Part shown: positions 36,217 to 46,180 of the stretch, one piece after another | Layout of the letters: every line of letters starts with the position of its first letter | How positions within the stretch are numbered: position 1 is the first letter of the stretch | DNA from: Eubacteriaceae bacterium | GTDB taxonomy: Bacteria > Bacillota > Clostridia > Eubacteriales > Eubacteriaceae | DNA: 64,000 nt | Assembly (NCBI GenBank): GCA_012522805.1 | Contig: JAAYJS010000025.1 | Coordinates: 1 to 64,000 of the forward strand | Direction of reading: 5' to 3' | The notes under the pieces: model-generated | Database searches by the model: none | Told to the model about the DNA's origin: nothing | What the model saw: only the letters and a program-made list of their open reading frames with translations | Program-made: the position numbers and the translations under genes

Positions 36217-38250
36217 ATGGATCGCTTGATAAAAGAACTCAAAAGAATATACACGCGTTACTTATTTTTTCATCAAGAAGAAGAAATGGTTTTATTTTTG
36301 ATGAAATGTGTCACTTTGAAGTGGTTATGTGATCATCGTTTAATGGTCATAGACGAGGAAACGCGCCGTAGGATTCAAAATGACTTTACGGTTCCTACAT
36401 TCATGTCCTTGTGGAGCAAAAAAGCACGTCGGGATATCACTTTTTATCGTGAAGAACGATTAATGCTCTCCGATACGATGTGGGGGGTGGTCCGTCAAAT
36501 TTTGGAGTTTGAGTTTGATTTCTCCAAGTACCCTTCAGAATCATTGGCTGAAATCTACGAAGCGTTATTGCCGCCGGTGGGCAAAAGGGCAAAGGGTGCC
36601 TTCTATACGCCACAACCCCTAGCACAATTGATGGCGAAGATGTTGTTTTCAAAGATAGAACCCAATCCAAAGGCATCGCTTAAGGTGTTAGATCCTGCTT
36701 GTGGTGGCGGCCAATTGCTATCCGCCGTTTACGACCAAATGATGTCGACTGTTTTTATAGATGAACCTCAAAAAGGCCACCAACTTTTGTTGGAAAACAT
36801 TTTACACGGATGGGATACAGAACCCTTGTCTGTTTTGGTATCCTCTTTGGTATTGGTTTTAAAATCGGATCGTTATGTGTCGCCGCGCCATATCGTGCAA
36901 GGGGACGCCTTGTTTATGCCCGATAACCACGAGATCGATCACTCTTTTGATTGCATCATCGGCAATCCACCCTATGTGGGCCATAAAGAAATTGACAGAA
37001 ATTACAGTGAACAATTGAGACAAAAGTATGCCCCTGTGTATTCAGATAAAGCGGATATTTCTTATTGCTTCTTTATGTTGGGGGAACAACTGTTAAAAAA
37101 GAGCGGTCAACTGCTTTTTTTAACCTCCAGATATTTTATGGAAGCCCATTACGGCGTAGCCTTGAGAGAGTATATCACCGACCATTTTACCATCAAGATG
37201 TTGATCGATTTTAACGGTGTGCGCCCCATCGATAGAGTAGGCATCGATCCGGCGATCATTCAATTAAAAAAGGATCAAAACGATACATCGACTTTTATTA
37301 CAAAACGCTTGGATTACACCACCGGCGCTACAAACGATCGCATGATTGAAGACTTGAAAAAACAAACCGGCTGTTATTATAGCACCATCATCACCGAACA
37401 AAAGAAACTGGATGCCAAGGTGTGGCGCATTCACGATGAGATGACATCCGGAATCGTTAAAAAAATTGAAGAGAAATCTCTTTTTTATCTTGAAGATCTA
37501 GTCGATAGCTTTCAAGGGATCATTACCGGATGCGATAAAGCATTCGTATTGAAAGCGGAGGACGAAAGTGATGCGCTCTTAAAACAGCCTTATATTCACC
37601 CATGGATCAAAAACAAAGATGTCCATGCCTATGGAATCGATACCCCTCAACTGGCAGCGATCTATACCAACGAAATACAGGATATTAAAGAATACCCTGT
37701 CTTGGAAGAAAGATTGTTGCCTTATCGAGAGGCTTTGATGAGAAGACGTGAAACCCAAAGGGGTACGCTCCCTTGGTTTCACATGCAGTGGGGTAGGGAG
37801 TTGAGCAAATTTAAAAAAACAAAAATCGTTTATCCCTACAAAGCTGCCTGCAATCGGTTTGCAATTGATCAGGATGGTTATTTATTTTCCGCCGATGTTT
37901 ACGGTATGGTTCTGAAAGAACTTTTGTATGTTCACGTAGATGAATGCTTTTTAATGTTACTTTTAAACTCACGGTTGTATACTTATTATTTCCAATCCTA
38001 TGCTAAAAAACTGGGTCAAGATCTGTACGAATATTATCCCAACACCCTGATGCGCTTGCGCATTCCGGAAGTGGAGAGCAAGCAATTGGAACGATTTCAA
38101 AACGACTATAGGCAGTACGCCAATCATATGATCGATCAATCAGAATTGGCGGAAAACTTCGAAACCTGGCTTCATGGTTTCTTTGAACTGAGCCGTAAGG
38201 AAAGTGCCCTGGTATTAAAGGAAACAAGCAATGCAAGAAAATATGTTTGA
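36217..38250 (+). CDS. Orphan N6-adenine DNA methyltransferase (Eco57I/TaqI-like)
   Basis: This 677-residue protein has a helical N-terminal part (1-120), then a gamma-type amino-methyltransferase core: KGAFYTPQPLAQ (about 126-137), SAM-binding VLDPACGGGQLL (157-168), GWDTEPLSV near 198 and the catalytic NPPY at 250-253. The C-terminal 250 residues resemble a TaqI-type target-recognition domain (SFQGIITGCDKAFVL, IHPWIKNKDVHAYG). No endonuclease domain is visible and no restriction gene is adjacent, so it is a solitary methylase. It lies 4 bp after the GIY-YIG gene and overlaps rarA by 20 bp. The target site cannot be read from sequence. Confidence 0.87.
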   Translation: MDRLIKELKRIYTRYLFFHQEEEMVLFLMKCVTLKWLCDHRLMVIDEETRRRIQNDFTVPTFMSLWSKKARRDITFYREERLMLSDTMWGVVRQILEFEFDFSKYPSESLAEIYEALLPPVGKRAKGAFYTPQPLAQLMAKMLFSKIEPNPKASLKVLDPACGGGQLLSAVYDQMMSTVFIDEPQKGHQLLLENILHGWDTEPLSVLVSSLVLVLKSDRYVSPRHIVQGDALFMPDNHEIDHSFDCIIGNPPYVGHKEIDRNYSEQLRQKYAPVYSDKADISYCFFMLGEQLLKKSGQLLFLTSRYFMEAHYGVALREYITDHFTIKMLIDFNGVRPIDRVGIDPAIIQLKKDQNDTSTFITKRLDYTTGATNDRMIEDLKKQTGCYYSTIITEQKKLDAKVWRIHDEMTSGIVKKIEEKSLFYLEDLVDSFQGIITGCDKAFVLKAEDESDALLKQPYIHPWIKNKDVHAYGIDTPQLAAIYTNEIQDIKEYPVLEERLLPYREALMRRRETQRGTLPWFHMQWGRELSKFKKTKIVYPYKAACNRFAIDQDGYLFSADVYGMVLKELLYVHVDECFLMLLLNSRLYTYYFQSYAKKLGQDLYEYYPNTLMRLRIPEVESKQLERFQNDYRQYANHMIDQSELAENFETWLHGFFELSRKESALVLKETSNARKYV

Positions 38251-39574
38251 GATCAACAGAAAATCCCATGAAATGCAACACGCCCCCTTAGCAAATAGAA
38301 TGCGTCCCCAAAATTTAGAGGATTTTGTAGGCCAAAGGCATTTAGTAGCCGAGGGTAAACTCCTTTATAGATTGATTAAGGCGGATCGATTGACTTCTGC
38401 AATTTTCTACGGTCCTCCGGGTACCGGAAAAACCACCTTAGCCCGTGTCATCGCTAACGAAACGCGAGCGGATTTTCACGAGCTCAACGCAGTCATGGCT
38501 GGGAAAAAAGATATAGAAAGAATTGTTCAAGTTGCCGAAAACAACTTAGGTGTTCATAACAAGCGGACCATTTTGTTCATTGACGAGATACATCGCTTTA
38601 ATAAGGCACAGCAAGATGCGCTTTTGCCTTCCGTAGAAAAAGGGCTGATCACCCTGATCGGAGCGACCACGGAAAATCCTTTTTATGAAATCAACTCACC
38701 TTTGATGTCTCGCTCAACGGCTTTTGCTTTTCAATCCATGACCGATGAAGATATTGAAGAAATCATCATGAGAGCTGTTACGGATCAAGAAAGGGGATTG
38801 GGACACTATCCATTAAGCGTAAAACCCGAAGCCATCGCACATTGGGTGATGGCGGCCAACGGGGATGTCCGCAAGGCGTTAAACGCTTTGGAATTGGCAG
38901 CCCTTACCGTAGAAAAAAACGAAGAGGGACAAATTGTCATCGACTATCCCATTGCGGTGGAATGTATCCAACAGAAAGGTGTACAATACGATAAAGCCGG
39001 AGATAATCACTACGATACCATCTCCGCTTTCATTAAAAGTGTACGAGGTTCCGATCCTGACGCAGCCTTATTTTGGTTGGCAAAAATGTTGGAAGCCGGC
39101 GAGGATCCGAATTTTATAGCCAGACGTTTGGTGATTTTAGCTTCGGAAGATATCGGCAATGCGGAACCCCAAGGTCTGGCCATGGCCGTAGCAGCCGCCC
39201 ATGCGGTGCAAATGATCGGTTTGCCGGAGGCACGACTCAATTTGGCTCAAGTGACGACATTTTTGGCCGCCTCGCCTAAGAGCAATGCCTCCTACGTAGC
39301 CATTAACCGTGCAAGCGAAGCGGTCAGAAAGCAATCCAGCGGCAAGGTCCCGGAGCATTTGAGAGACAAACACTATAGAGATCAAAGCGTTAAAGAAGAA
39401 AGGGTTTACCACTACCCCCACGATTACCCCTATCATTACTATAAACAACCCTATTTACCCGACGATATCGTTGGTAGTACTTTTTATCACCCAACGAAAT
39501 TAGGATATGAGAAAAAACTATTGCAATACTTAGAAGCGATTCAAAAGCTAGAAGAATGGAAGGACGACAGATGA
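38231..39574 (+). CDS. rarA: Replication-associated recombination protein A (MgsA/RarA)
   Basis: This 447-residue AAA+ clamp-loader-like ATPase acts at stalled replication forks. Walker [16 protein letters not shown] lies near residue 59, Walker [13 protein letters not shown] near 114, sensor 1 GATTENPF near 145 and a C-terminal tetramerisation region ([21 protein letters not shown]). Length is typical. The start lies inside the methyltransferase gene, 8 nt after AAGGA. Its stop overlaps the start of the M16C gene (ATGA). Confidence 0.96.
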   Translation: MQENMFEINRKSHEMQHAPLANRMRPQNLEDFVGQRHLVAEGKLLYRLIKADRLTSAIFYGPPGTGKTTLARVIANETRADFHELNAVMAGKKDIERIVQVAENNLGVHNKRTILFIDEIHRFNKAQQDALLPSVEKGLITLIGATTENPFYEINSPLMSRSTAFAFQSMTDEDIEEIIMRAVTDQERGLGHYPLSVKPEAIAHWVMAANGDVRKALNALELAALTVEKNEEGQIVIDYPIAVECIQQKGVQYDKAGDNHYDTISAFIKSVRGSDPDAALFWLAKMLEAGEDPNFIARRLVILASEDIGNAEPQGLAMAVAAAHAVQMIGLPEARLNLAQVTTFLAASPKSNASYVAINRASEAVRKQSSGKVPEHLRDKHYRDQSVKEERVYHYPHDYPYHYYKQPYLPDDIVGSTFYHPTKLGYEKKLLQYLEAIQKLEEWKDDR

Positions 39575-42489
39575 AAATAAACGAGATCATACATGGTTTT
39601 AAATTAATTAGTCAAGAAGAAATTGAGGAGATCCAAAGCATCGGTAGAGTGTTTGAGCACGTCAAAACCGGTGCGCGTTTGGTTTCTATCCAGAATGACG
39701 ATACCAATAAAGTTTTTTACGTTGGGTTTAGAACCCCTTCAAAAAACAGCACCGGCGTTGCACATATTTTAGAACATTCCGTTTTGTGCGGATCTCAAAA
39801 GTATCCCCTAAAAGAGCCCTTTGTAGAGCTCATTAAAGGGTCATTGAATACTTTTCTCAACGCCATGACCTATCCGGATAAAACGGTCTATCCCGTTGCC
39901 AGCACCAACGACAAAGACTTTAAAAACCTCATGGATGTATATATGGATGCCGTTTTTTTCCCGAATATTTATGAAAACTCTTATGTATTCCAGCAAGAAG
40001 GATGGCATTATCACTTAGAAAACAAGGATGATGCGATTTATTATAACGGCGTGGTTTACAATGAAATGAAGGGTGTTTACTCTAATCCGGAAGAGATTTT
40101 AGACAGTGCCATGTCCAGCGCATTGTTTCCGGATACGATTTACGGATACGAATCCGGTGGCCATCCGGAGCATATCATAGACTTGACTTACGAAGACTTT
40201 ATCAATTTCCACAGCAATTTTTACCACCCCGCTAATGCTTATCTCTATCTGTATGGGGATTTGGACTTAGAAGAAAGATTAGCCTATTTGGACAGGGAAT
40301 ATTTGTCGAAATTTGAAGAAAAAGAAGTAGACAGTCGCATTGATAAGCAAAGGCCATTACACAACATTGCAGAACGTGAAGTTGCTTACCCGGTTGCAGA
40401 AACAGTTCAAGAGGAAAACAGGGACTACATCAGTGTGGGTTATGTTTTTGACCTCAATCAAAACGTTACGACCATAACGGGTTTGGAAATTTTGTTAAAG
40501 TTTTTATTGGACTCCAATGTGTCACCGCTTAAAAAAGAATTATTGGATTTAAAAATTGCCGAAGATATCGAATACAGCTTTTCCACACCTCTTAAACAAC
40601 CGTTATTTACGATAACGTTTAAAAACTCAAAAATCGAACACAAAGAGACAATTCTCAATACAATCGACAGAGTATTTGAAGAACTTTATCGCAAAGGTAT
40701 CGATAGAGAGCTGTTAAAAGCGCGCCTTCAAGCATCGGAGTTTGAAACCATCGAAGCGGAATTTGGCAACTACCCCAAGGGGCTTATTTTTGGGTTGAAT
40801 ATGCTGGAACTATGGCTTTACGGAGGCAATCCTTTCGCTTATTTAAAATACCGTGACATTTATGCAGAACTCAAAAAATGGATGGATAGCAATGGGTTCG
40901 AAGAATTGTTGAAGGAAAAACTCTTAGACAATCGCCATCGCGCTGTCGTTACCATGCGCCCCGACGAAAACTTGGGACGTCAACAAGAGGATGCTTTAAA
41001 AGAAAAGTTGCAAGCTTATAAAGAGAGTCTATCGGATTTGGAATTACAAGAACTCTTAGATGAAAATCAAAAACTAATAGAATTTCAAACAGAAACCGAT
41101 TCTCCGGAAGCTTTGGCGACAATTCCAAAATTATCCTTGAACGAAATAGAAAAAGACGCAAAAATTTATCGCATGGATGAGGTGATTTCTCAAAACGCAT
41201 ATGATATTTTCTATTATCATAGCACCGGAGATAATATCGTTTACTACAAATTGATCTTTGATACCGGTACGCTCAACTATGAAAACTTACTCTACTTAGG
41301 GATGTTCAACAAAGTGTTAACCGGCGTTTCCACAAAAAAATACCCCTATGAAACCTTAGATCGCCAAATGGACCTTTATACTGGCGGCATTTCAACCAAC
41401 ATCGATATCCATAATGATGTTAAAAATCCCGGTGGCTATAAGGGAAAATTCACGATCAAGGGTAAGGCGCTCTATGAAAATGCAGATCATCTTTTGGAAT
41501 TGATGGAGTCCATCGTCAATGAAAGCATTTTTAATGAGAGGGATCTAATTAAAGATATCTTAACGGAAGCAAAGCTGACAAAGAAAAACCAATTGCTCAA
41601 TTCAGGACATATTGCTGCTGCGCAGAGATTAAAAAGCTATGGTTCGCAAAGTGGACGTTATCTGGAATTGGTTGGTGGGTACGATTTTTATAAACAATTG
41701 GATGATATACATTGGGGAGAAGAAGATTTTGAAAGATTAACACTTCAATTCAAAGCTTTGTCAAAACATTTGTTTACCAGTCAAAATTTAACCGTCAGCA
41801 TCACCTCTCATCCCAAACATAAAGAGACCTTAATCAGAAAAACAGAGACGTTAACCAAAACCTTAAACCCGGGTACAGGAAAACACTACGCCATAGATTT
41901 GCCACAAACCGGCAATAACGAAGGTATCAAAACCAGTGGAACCGTACAGTATGTTGCCAAGGGGTTTAACATCTTGGAGCATGGGTATGCTTACCGCGGG
42001 GAGCTGATGGTGTTAAAACAATTGCTCTCCATGGAGTATTTGTGGAAACAATTGCGTGTGTTGGGCGGTGCCTACGGTGCTGTTTTTGGCGTGAGTTATA
42101 GTGGCGATCTGTATTTTACTTCCTATCGAGACCCACACTTAGCCGGTACCTTGGATGTTTATGCCAAGGCAGCTGATTTTATTAAAAACTTGGACATCGA
42201 TCAAAAAGAATTGGAAAAATATATCATCGGTTCCATCAGTCCTAAGGAAGTGCCCGTCAGCGATGCCCACAGAAGCTTTGTTGCTGAAAGTTGCTATTTT
42301 AGTGGCTTGACTGAGGATGACCTTCAAAAAGAAAGAGATGAAATGTTGGGTTGTACCCTTGCAAAGCTAAAGGATTTAACGGATATCTTTGATACATTTA
42401 ATACAACGAATCAACTATGCGTTATCGGTAACAGCGATAAAATAATGGGTCAAAAATCTATATTTGATGATTTAATCATCTTGGACTGA
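39571..42489 (+). CDS. M16C-family zinc metallopeptidase (presequence protease-like)
   Basis: This 972-residue protein consists of two large M16 halves. The inverted zinc motif HILEH (H65, E68, H69) is followed by YPLKEPFVELIKGSLNTF and the downstream Glu in YNEMKGVYSNPE, as in PreP/CYM1 enzymes that degrade peptides within a closed chamber. No signal peptide is seen, so it is cytosolic. An upstream in-frame ATG (39556) exists, but ATG 39571 lies 6 nt after GGAAGGA and overlaps the rarA stop by the common ATGA. It overlaps the next gene by 1 bp. Confidence 0.93.
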   Translation: MKINEIIHGFKLISQEEIEEIQSIGRVFEHVKTGARLVSIQNDDTNKVFYVGFRTPSKNSTGVAHILEHSVLCGSQKYPLKEPFVELIKGSLNTFLNAMTYPDKTVYPVASTNDKDFKNLMDVYMDAVFFPNIYENSYVFQQEGWHYHLENKDDAIYYNGVVYNEMKGVYSNPEEILDSAMSSALFPDTIYGYESGGHPEHIIDLTYEDFINFHSNFYHPANAYLYLYGDLDLEERLAYLDREYLSKFEEKEVDSRIDKQRPLHNIAEREVAYPVAETVQEENRDYISVGYVFDLNQNVTTITGLEILLKFLLDSNVSPLKKELLDLKIAEDIEYSFSTPLKQPLFTITFKNSKIEHKETILNTIDRVFEELYRKGIDRELLKARLQASEFETIEAEFGNYPKGLIFGLNMLELWLYGGNPFAYLKYRDIYAELKKWMDSNGFEELLKEKLLDNRHRAVVTMRPDENLGRQQEDALKEKLQAYKESLSDLELQELLDENQKLIEFQTETDSPEALATIPKLSLNEIEKDAKIYRMDEVISQNAYDIFYYHSTGDNIVYYKLIFDTGTLNYENLLYLGMFNKVLTGVSTKKYPYETLDRQMDLYTGGISTNIDIHNDVKNPGGYKGKFTIKGKALYENADHLLELMESIVNESIFNERDLIKDILTEAKLTKKNQLLNSGHIAAAQRLKSYGSQSGRYLELVGGYDFYKQLDDIHWGEEDFERLTLQFKALSKHLFTSQNLTVSITSHPKHKETLIRKTETLTKTLNPGTGKHYAIDLPQTGNNEGIKTSGTVQYVAKGFNILEHGYAYRGELMVLKQLLSMEYLWKQLRVLGGAYGAVFGVSYSGDLYFTSYRDPHLAGTLDVYAKAADFIKNLDIDQKELEKYIIGSISPKEVPVSDAHRSFVAESCYFSGLTEDDLQKERDEMLGCTLAKLKDLTDIFDTFNTTNQLCVIGNSDKIMGQKSIFDDLIILD

Positions 42490-43814
42490 TGAACAAAAAA
42501 ACCATTATCATCCTCATGATCTTGTCGCTATGGTTAATGGGCCCCCTTCATGTGAAAGCTGACCGCATCGACGACCATCTCTTTGATCCAAAAGAAGGTG
42601 TTTTGATCCTAGAAGAAAGAAGTGGGGATCGCTTATATGAAAAGGGTGCGGGTCAGCGTTACTATCCTGCCAGCACCACTAAATTAGTAACCGCTTTGGT
42701 GGTCTGTGAAGAGATATCGGATTTCAATGAGAAAGTAACAGTAGGCGAGGAAATAAAGAATTTGGATCCGGAAAGTTCGGTAGCAGACCTTGAGGTTGGT
42801 GAAAGCCTAACTTATATGGACTTGTTGTATGGGCTGATGCTCCCCTCAGGTAACGATGCGGCTTTAGTTTTAGCCCATCACATCGGGCTGAGAACCAACT
42901 CTCAAAATCCTGTTGATGGTTTTGTCACATTGATGAATCGCAAAGTAGAAAACCTGGGCTTATCCAACACGCACTTCGAAAATCCCCACGGCTTACATCA
43001 CCCCAAGCACTACACCACTCCGGAAGACCTAGCGATCATCGCGCAAGAAAGCTTTTCTTCTAAAATCTTACTAAAAATCATCAACACGCCGCATTATAGC
43101 TGCTCCGGATTGAACGGTAAACAACATCAATGGTACAATTCGAATCTTCATTTATTTGCCGATAAAATACCCCCGGTATATGACCGAAAAGGTGAGTATC
43201 TTGGAAAGAACCCCTTCTATAACCCCACGATATGGGGTGGGAAAACCGGTTTTACAGACGAAGCGGGTCGTTGCTTTGTTTTTTTAAGTCAAATCAGAAA
43301 CATGGAAATCATCGGTGTATTATTGGGAGCGGATGATAAAACCGGCATATTTGTTCAAAGCAACGCCGTTACCGAGAATGTTGATAAATCATACACATTG
43401 TTGGATTGGAACAATATTTTGGAGAAAAAAAATCAATCGGTCCTCAATCCGAGAAGCGAAAGAGATGCATGGTTGCGCCTGCAAACAGACGAAGATCTAC
43501 GGAGCTGTTTGTCCGAATCGGAAAAGCGTCGCTATCAATTGGATTATAAGTGGGACGATACGTATTGTTACGAGACAGAAGGCCAATTGCGTTTAAACAG
43601 ATCTATAACCAGAGGGGCTATTGTCGGCGAAGGGATCGTACAAGTGGACAACCGGGAAGTTAAACGCTTCCCTCTTATCAGTTCAGAAACAATCAGCAAA
43701 AGAACATGGGCATCGATTTTAAAAGATGTTTTTTTAAAAGTCCACAGTATCCTCATTTTAGATACATTTCCCATCGGAACCAATGTATCCACTTCAAGAA
43801 AGGTGGTTGTATGA
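42489..43814 (+). CDS. D-alanyl-D-alanine carboxypeptidase (DacF-type)
   Basis: This 441-residue penicillin-binding protein trims the terminal D-Ala of peptidoglycan stems. A signal peptide (residues 1-24, with a KADR cleavage region) precedes the serine peptidase S11 domain with S62-x-x-K65 (YPASTTK), S120-G-N122 (LPSGND) and K251-T-G253 (GGKTGFTDEAG). The C-terminal region ends with a hydrophobic stretch suited to membrane attachment. The start codon shares a base with the upstream stop (TGATG), and the stop overlaps the U32 gene (ATGA). Confidence 0.93.
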   Translation: MNKKTIIILMILSLWLMGPLHVKADRIDDHLFDPKEGVLILEERSGDRLYEKGAGQRYYPASTTKLVTALVVCEEISDFNEKVTVGEEIKNLDPESSVADLEVGESLTYMDLLYGLMLPSGNDAALVLAHHIGLRTNSQNPVDGFVTLMNRKVENLGLSNTHFENPHGLHHPKHYTTPEDLAIIAQESFSSKILLKIINTPHYSCSGLNGKQHQWYNSNLHLFADKIPPVYDRKGEYLGKNPFYNPTIWGGKTGFTDEAGRCFVFLSQIRNMEIIGVLLGADDKTGIFVQSNAVTENVDKSYTLLDWNNILEKKNQSVLNPRSERDAWLRLQTDEDLRSCLSESEKRRYQLDYKWDDTYCYETEGQLRLNRSITRGAIVGEGIVQVDNREVKRFPLISSETISKRTWASILKDVFLKVHSILILDTFPIGTNVSTSRKVVV

Positions 43815-46180
43815 AAAAAATTGAATTACTGGCACCGGCAGGTGACAGGGCATCGGTGCTGGCAGCCATTAACGGCGGTGCCGATGCTGTTTATGTCGGA
43901 GAAAAAAGCTTTTCTGCCAGAAGGCGAGCCGGAAATTTCAGTTTAAAAGAACTAAAAGACATACTAACGCTTTGCCACAGCCAAGGTGTCAAGGTCTATT
44001 TGGCTATAAATATTTTAATAAAAGATTCAGAGTTTGAGGAAGTCATCGAAACTCTAAACCACCTCGGCAATATGGGCATTGACGGACTGATTCTCCAAGA
44101 TTTGGGGCTCATTGAACTTATACGCAATCACTATCCTATGTTTTCAATGCAAACCAGCACCCAAGGTTCGGTCTATGGACTACAAGGTGTAAAATATTTT
44201 GAAAATTTAGGCTTTCAACGCGTCGTCCTTCCGCGGGAAATGCCCATAAAAGAAATAGCTCGGATTCGAGAAGAGACCGCAATTGAATTAAAGATTTTTA
44301 TTCATGGCGCACTGTGTTACGCCTATTCCGGCCAATGTTTGATGAGCGCTTTAATTGGCGGTCGGTCGGGCAACAGAGGTTTGTGCGCACAACCTTGCAG
44401 AAAAAATTATACACTGTATGATAAACACGGCAAGTTTGTCAAATCCGGTACCCTGATCAGCACAAAGGATTTAAATACCTTGGACCATATTCAGGAGATC
44501 GTCGCAGCGGGTGTGGATGCTTTAAAAATCGAAGGACGGATGAAACAACCTGCCTATGTGTATGCGGTGACCCAAGCTTATCGCAATGCCTTGGAGGGCA
44601 AGCCAGTAGATACGAACATGGCCATAAAAATGGTGTTCAATAGAGATTTTACCTCCGGTTTATTATTTGAGGATACGCAGACACTCAATCAGCAGATAGC
44701 CAAAAACAAAGGGCGCTATATCGGTATTGTGGAAGTGAGTGATCCAAATAAACTGGTGCTGCGTTTAAAGAAAGGCGAAACCTTACAACTGGGAGATGGC
44801 ATCGCCTTTGGACAAGATCAAAAAATCGGTGGGATGGTTGAACGCCTAGAAAACATGCCTTCGGGGTGTGTGGCTTTGCCGCCTAATTCGAGAGTTCTAA
44901 AGCAAATGAAAGTTTTTAAAACCAAGGATGAAGCCCTAGAATCAACACTGACAAAAGCAGCATTGAAGCCCATTTCTATTCCGAAACAACCATTATCACT
45001 CCATTTAGTTCTGAGAGAAGGACAACCGATTGATGTACAAGTGTTGGGAGACTTAGGACTGAACTTTGAGGTTCCCATTTTTCCCCAAGAAGCGCGAAAC
45101 CGCTCGATTGATCTGAAATTCATTGAAAACCAATTGGAGAAATTAGGGGACACACCCTATACTCTTAAAACATTAACAGTCGATTTAGAAGAAGGACTTT
45201 TTCTTAAAAAGAGTGAACTCAACGCCGTAAGAAGAGAAATTGTAAGTAGGTTAAGGGATAACAGAAAAAAAGAAAAAATACAATATCCAACCTATCGAGC
45301 GGAAGACATTCTCCCCAAAAGGCGTATCAGGAGCATATCGGATGTGCAGCTCAAAAAACAATTATCCTTGGAATTAAGAGATAGCATCCAACTGGATCAC
45401 CTACCTGATGTTGATTTAGACGAAGTGGTCGTACCTGTTTACGACTACAGAGATATCGAGATGATCCGTGCCAATCGTCAAGGTTTGCGCGATAAAAAAA
45501 TAGATTTAAACATCGCCTTTCCAAGGATTGTCAATACAAACACGATGGAAAAGCTGGATGACATGACAGAAGACTTAAAACGGTTAAATCCAGATCGCGT
45601 CTTGGCAAAAAATTACGACGTGTTGCATTGGCTTACAATGAGAAAACTAGCCCCTATTCAAGGGGATAGCTCTTTGAATATCTTTAACAATCTGGCCATC
45701 GATCATTTGGAAAAAGACGGAGTGGCATCCGTCGTATTATCCATGGAGTTGGAATACGCACAAATTCAAAAAATGACAGAAGTATTGCGTAAGGGTTTCA
45801 GGTATACTTTGCCGGTATATGGCTATAGTGAGATGATGGTAACCGATCATTGCCCCTTCGCATGTAAAGAGCGGCAGTGTGACCATTGTCAATTGATAAC
45901 CGGTGCCCGCTTAAGGGACGAAAAGAATCAAGATTTTCTTCTTTACAAGGATCCTTTACAGCATATTCATCTGTACAATTCTCACGTGTTTGCCTTGTAT
46001 CGGGAATTGAATCGCCTGCCTTATTGTGATGAGTGGCGCATTTATTGGACAAAGGAAAAAAGATCGGAGATAGAAAATATTATTTTAGAATATCGCAAAG
46101 ATCAACCCTGGAAATCGGATCGATGGATCAAGGCATTGCCCAATCGAACGAGGGGTTTAATACATAGAGGAGTTCATTAA
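43811..46180 (+). CDS. U32-family peptidase-like protein with DUF3656 (RlhA-like)
   Basis: This 789-residue protein begins with the U32 domain: MKKIELLAPAGDRASVLAA, GGADAVYVG, then HGALCYAYSGQCLMS and GNRGLCAQPCR with conserved cysteines. A DUF3656-like middle region and a C-terminal Cys cluster (DHCPFACKERQCDHC near residue 680) follow. Related U32 proteins in E. coli act in tRNA/23S rRNA hydroxylation (TrhP, RlhA), and the cysteines may hold an Fe-S centre; function here is inferred. The frame is open from 43706, but ATG 43811 with AGGTGG matches the family start. Confidence 0.9.
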   Translation: MKKIELLAPAGDRASVLAAINGGADAVYVGEKSFSARRRAGNFSLKELKDILTLCHSQGVKVYLAINILIKDSEFEEVIETLNHLGNMGIDGLILQDLGLIELIRNHYPMFSMQTSTQGSVYGLQGVKYFENLGFQRVVLPREMPIKEIARIREETAIELKIFIHGALCYAYSGQCLMSALIGGRSGNRGLCAQPCRKNYTLYDKHGKFVKSGTLISTKDLNTLDHIQEIVAAGVDALKIEGRMKQPAYVYAVTQAYRNALEGKPVDTNMAIKMVFNRDFTSGLLFEDTQTLNQQIAKNKGRYIGIVEVSDPNKLVLRLKKGETLQLGDGIAFGQDQKIGGMVERLENMPSGCVALPPNSRVLKQMKVFKTKDEALESTLTKAALKPISIPKQPLSLHLVLREGQPIDVQVLGDLGLNFEVPIFPQEARNRSIDLKFIENQLEKLGDTPYTLKTLTVDLEEGLFLKKSELNAVRREIVSRLRDNRKKEKIQYPTYRAEDILPKRRIRSISDVQLKKQLSLELRDSIQLDHLPDVDLDEVVVPVYDYRDIEMIRANRQGLRDKKIDLNIAFPRIVNTNTMEKLDDMTEDLKRLNPDRVLAKNYDVLHWLTMRKLAPIQGDSSLNIFNNLAIDHLEKDGVASVVLSMELEYAQIQKMTEVLRKGFRYTLPVYGYSEMMVTDHCPFACKERQCDHCQLITGARLRDEKNQDFLLYKDPLQHIHLYNSHVFALYRELNRLPYCDEWRIYWTKEKRSEIENIILEYRKDQPWKSDRWIKALPNRTRGLIHRGVH

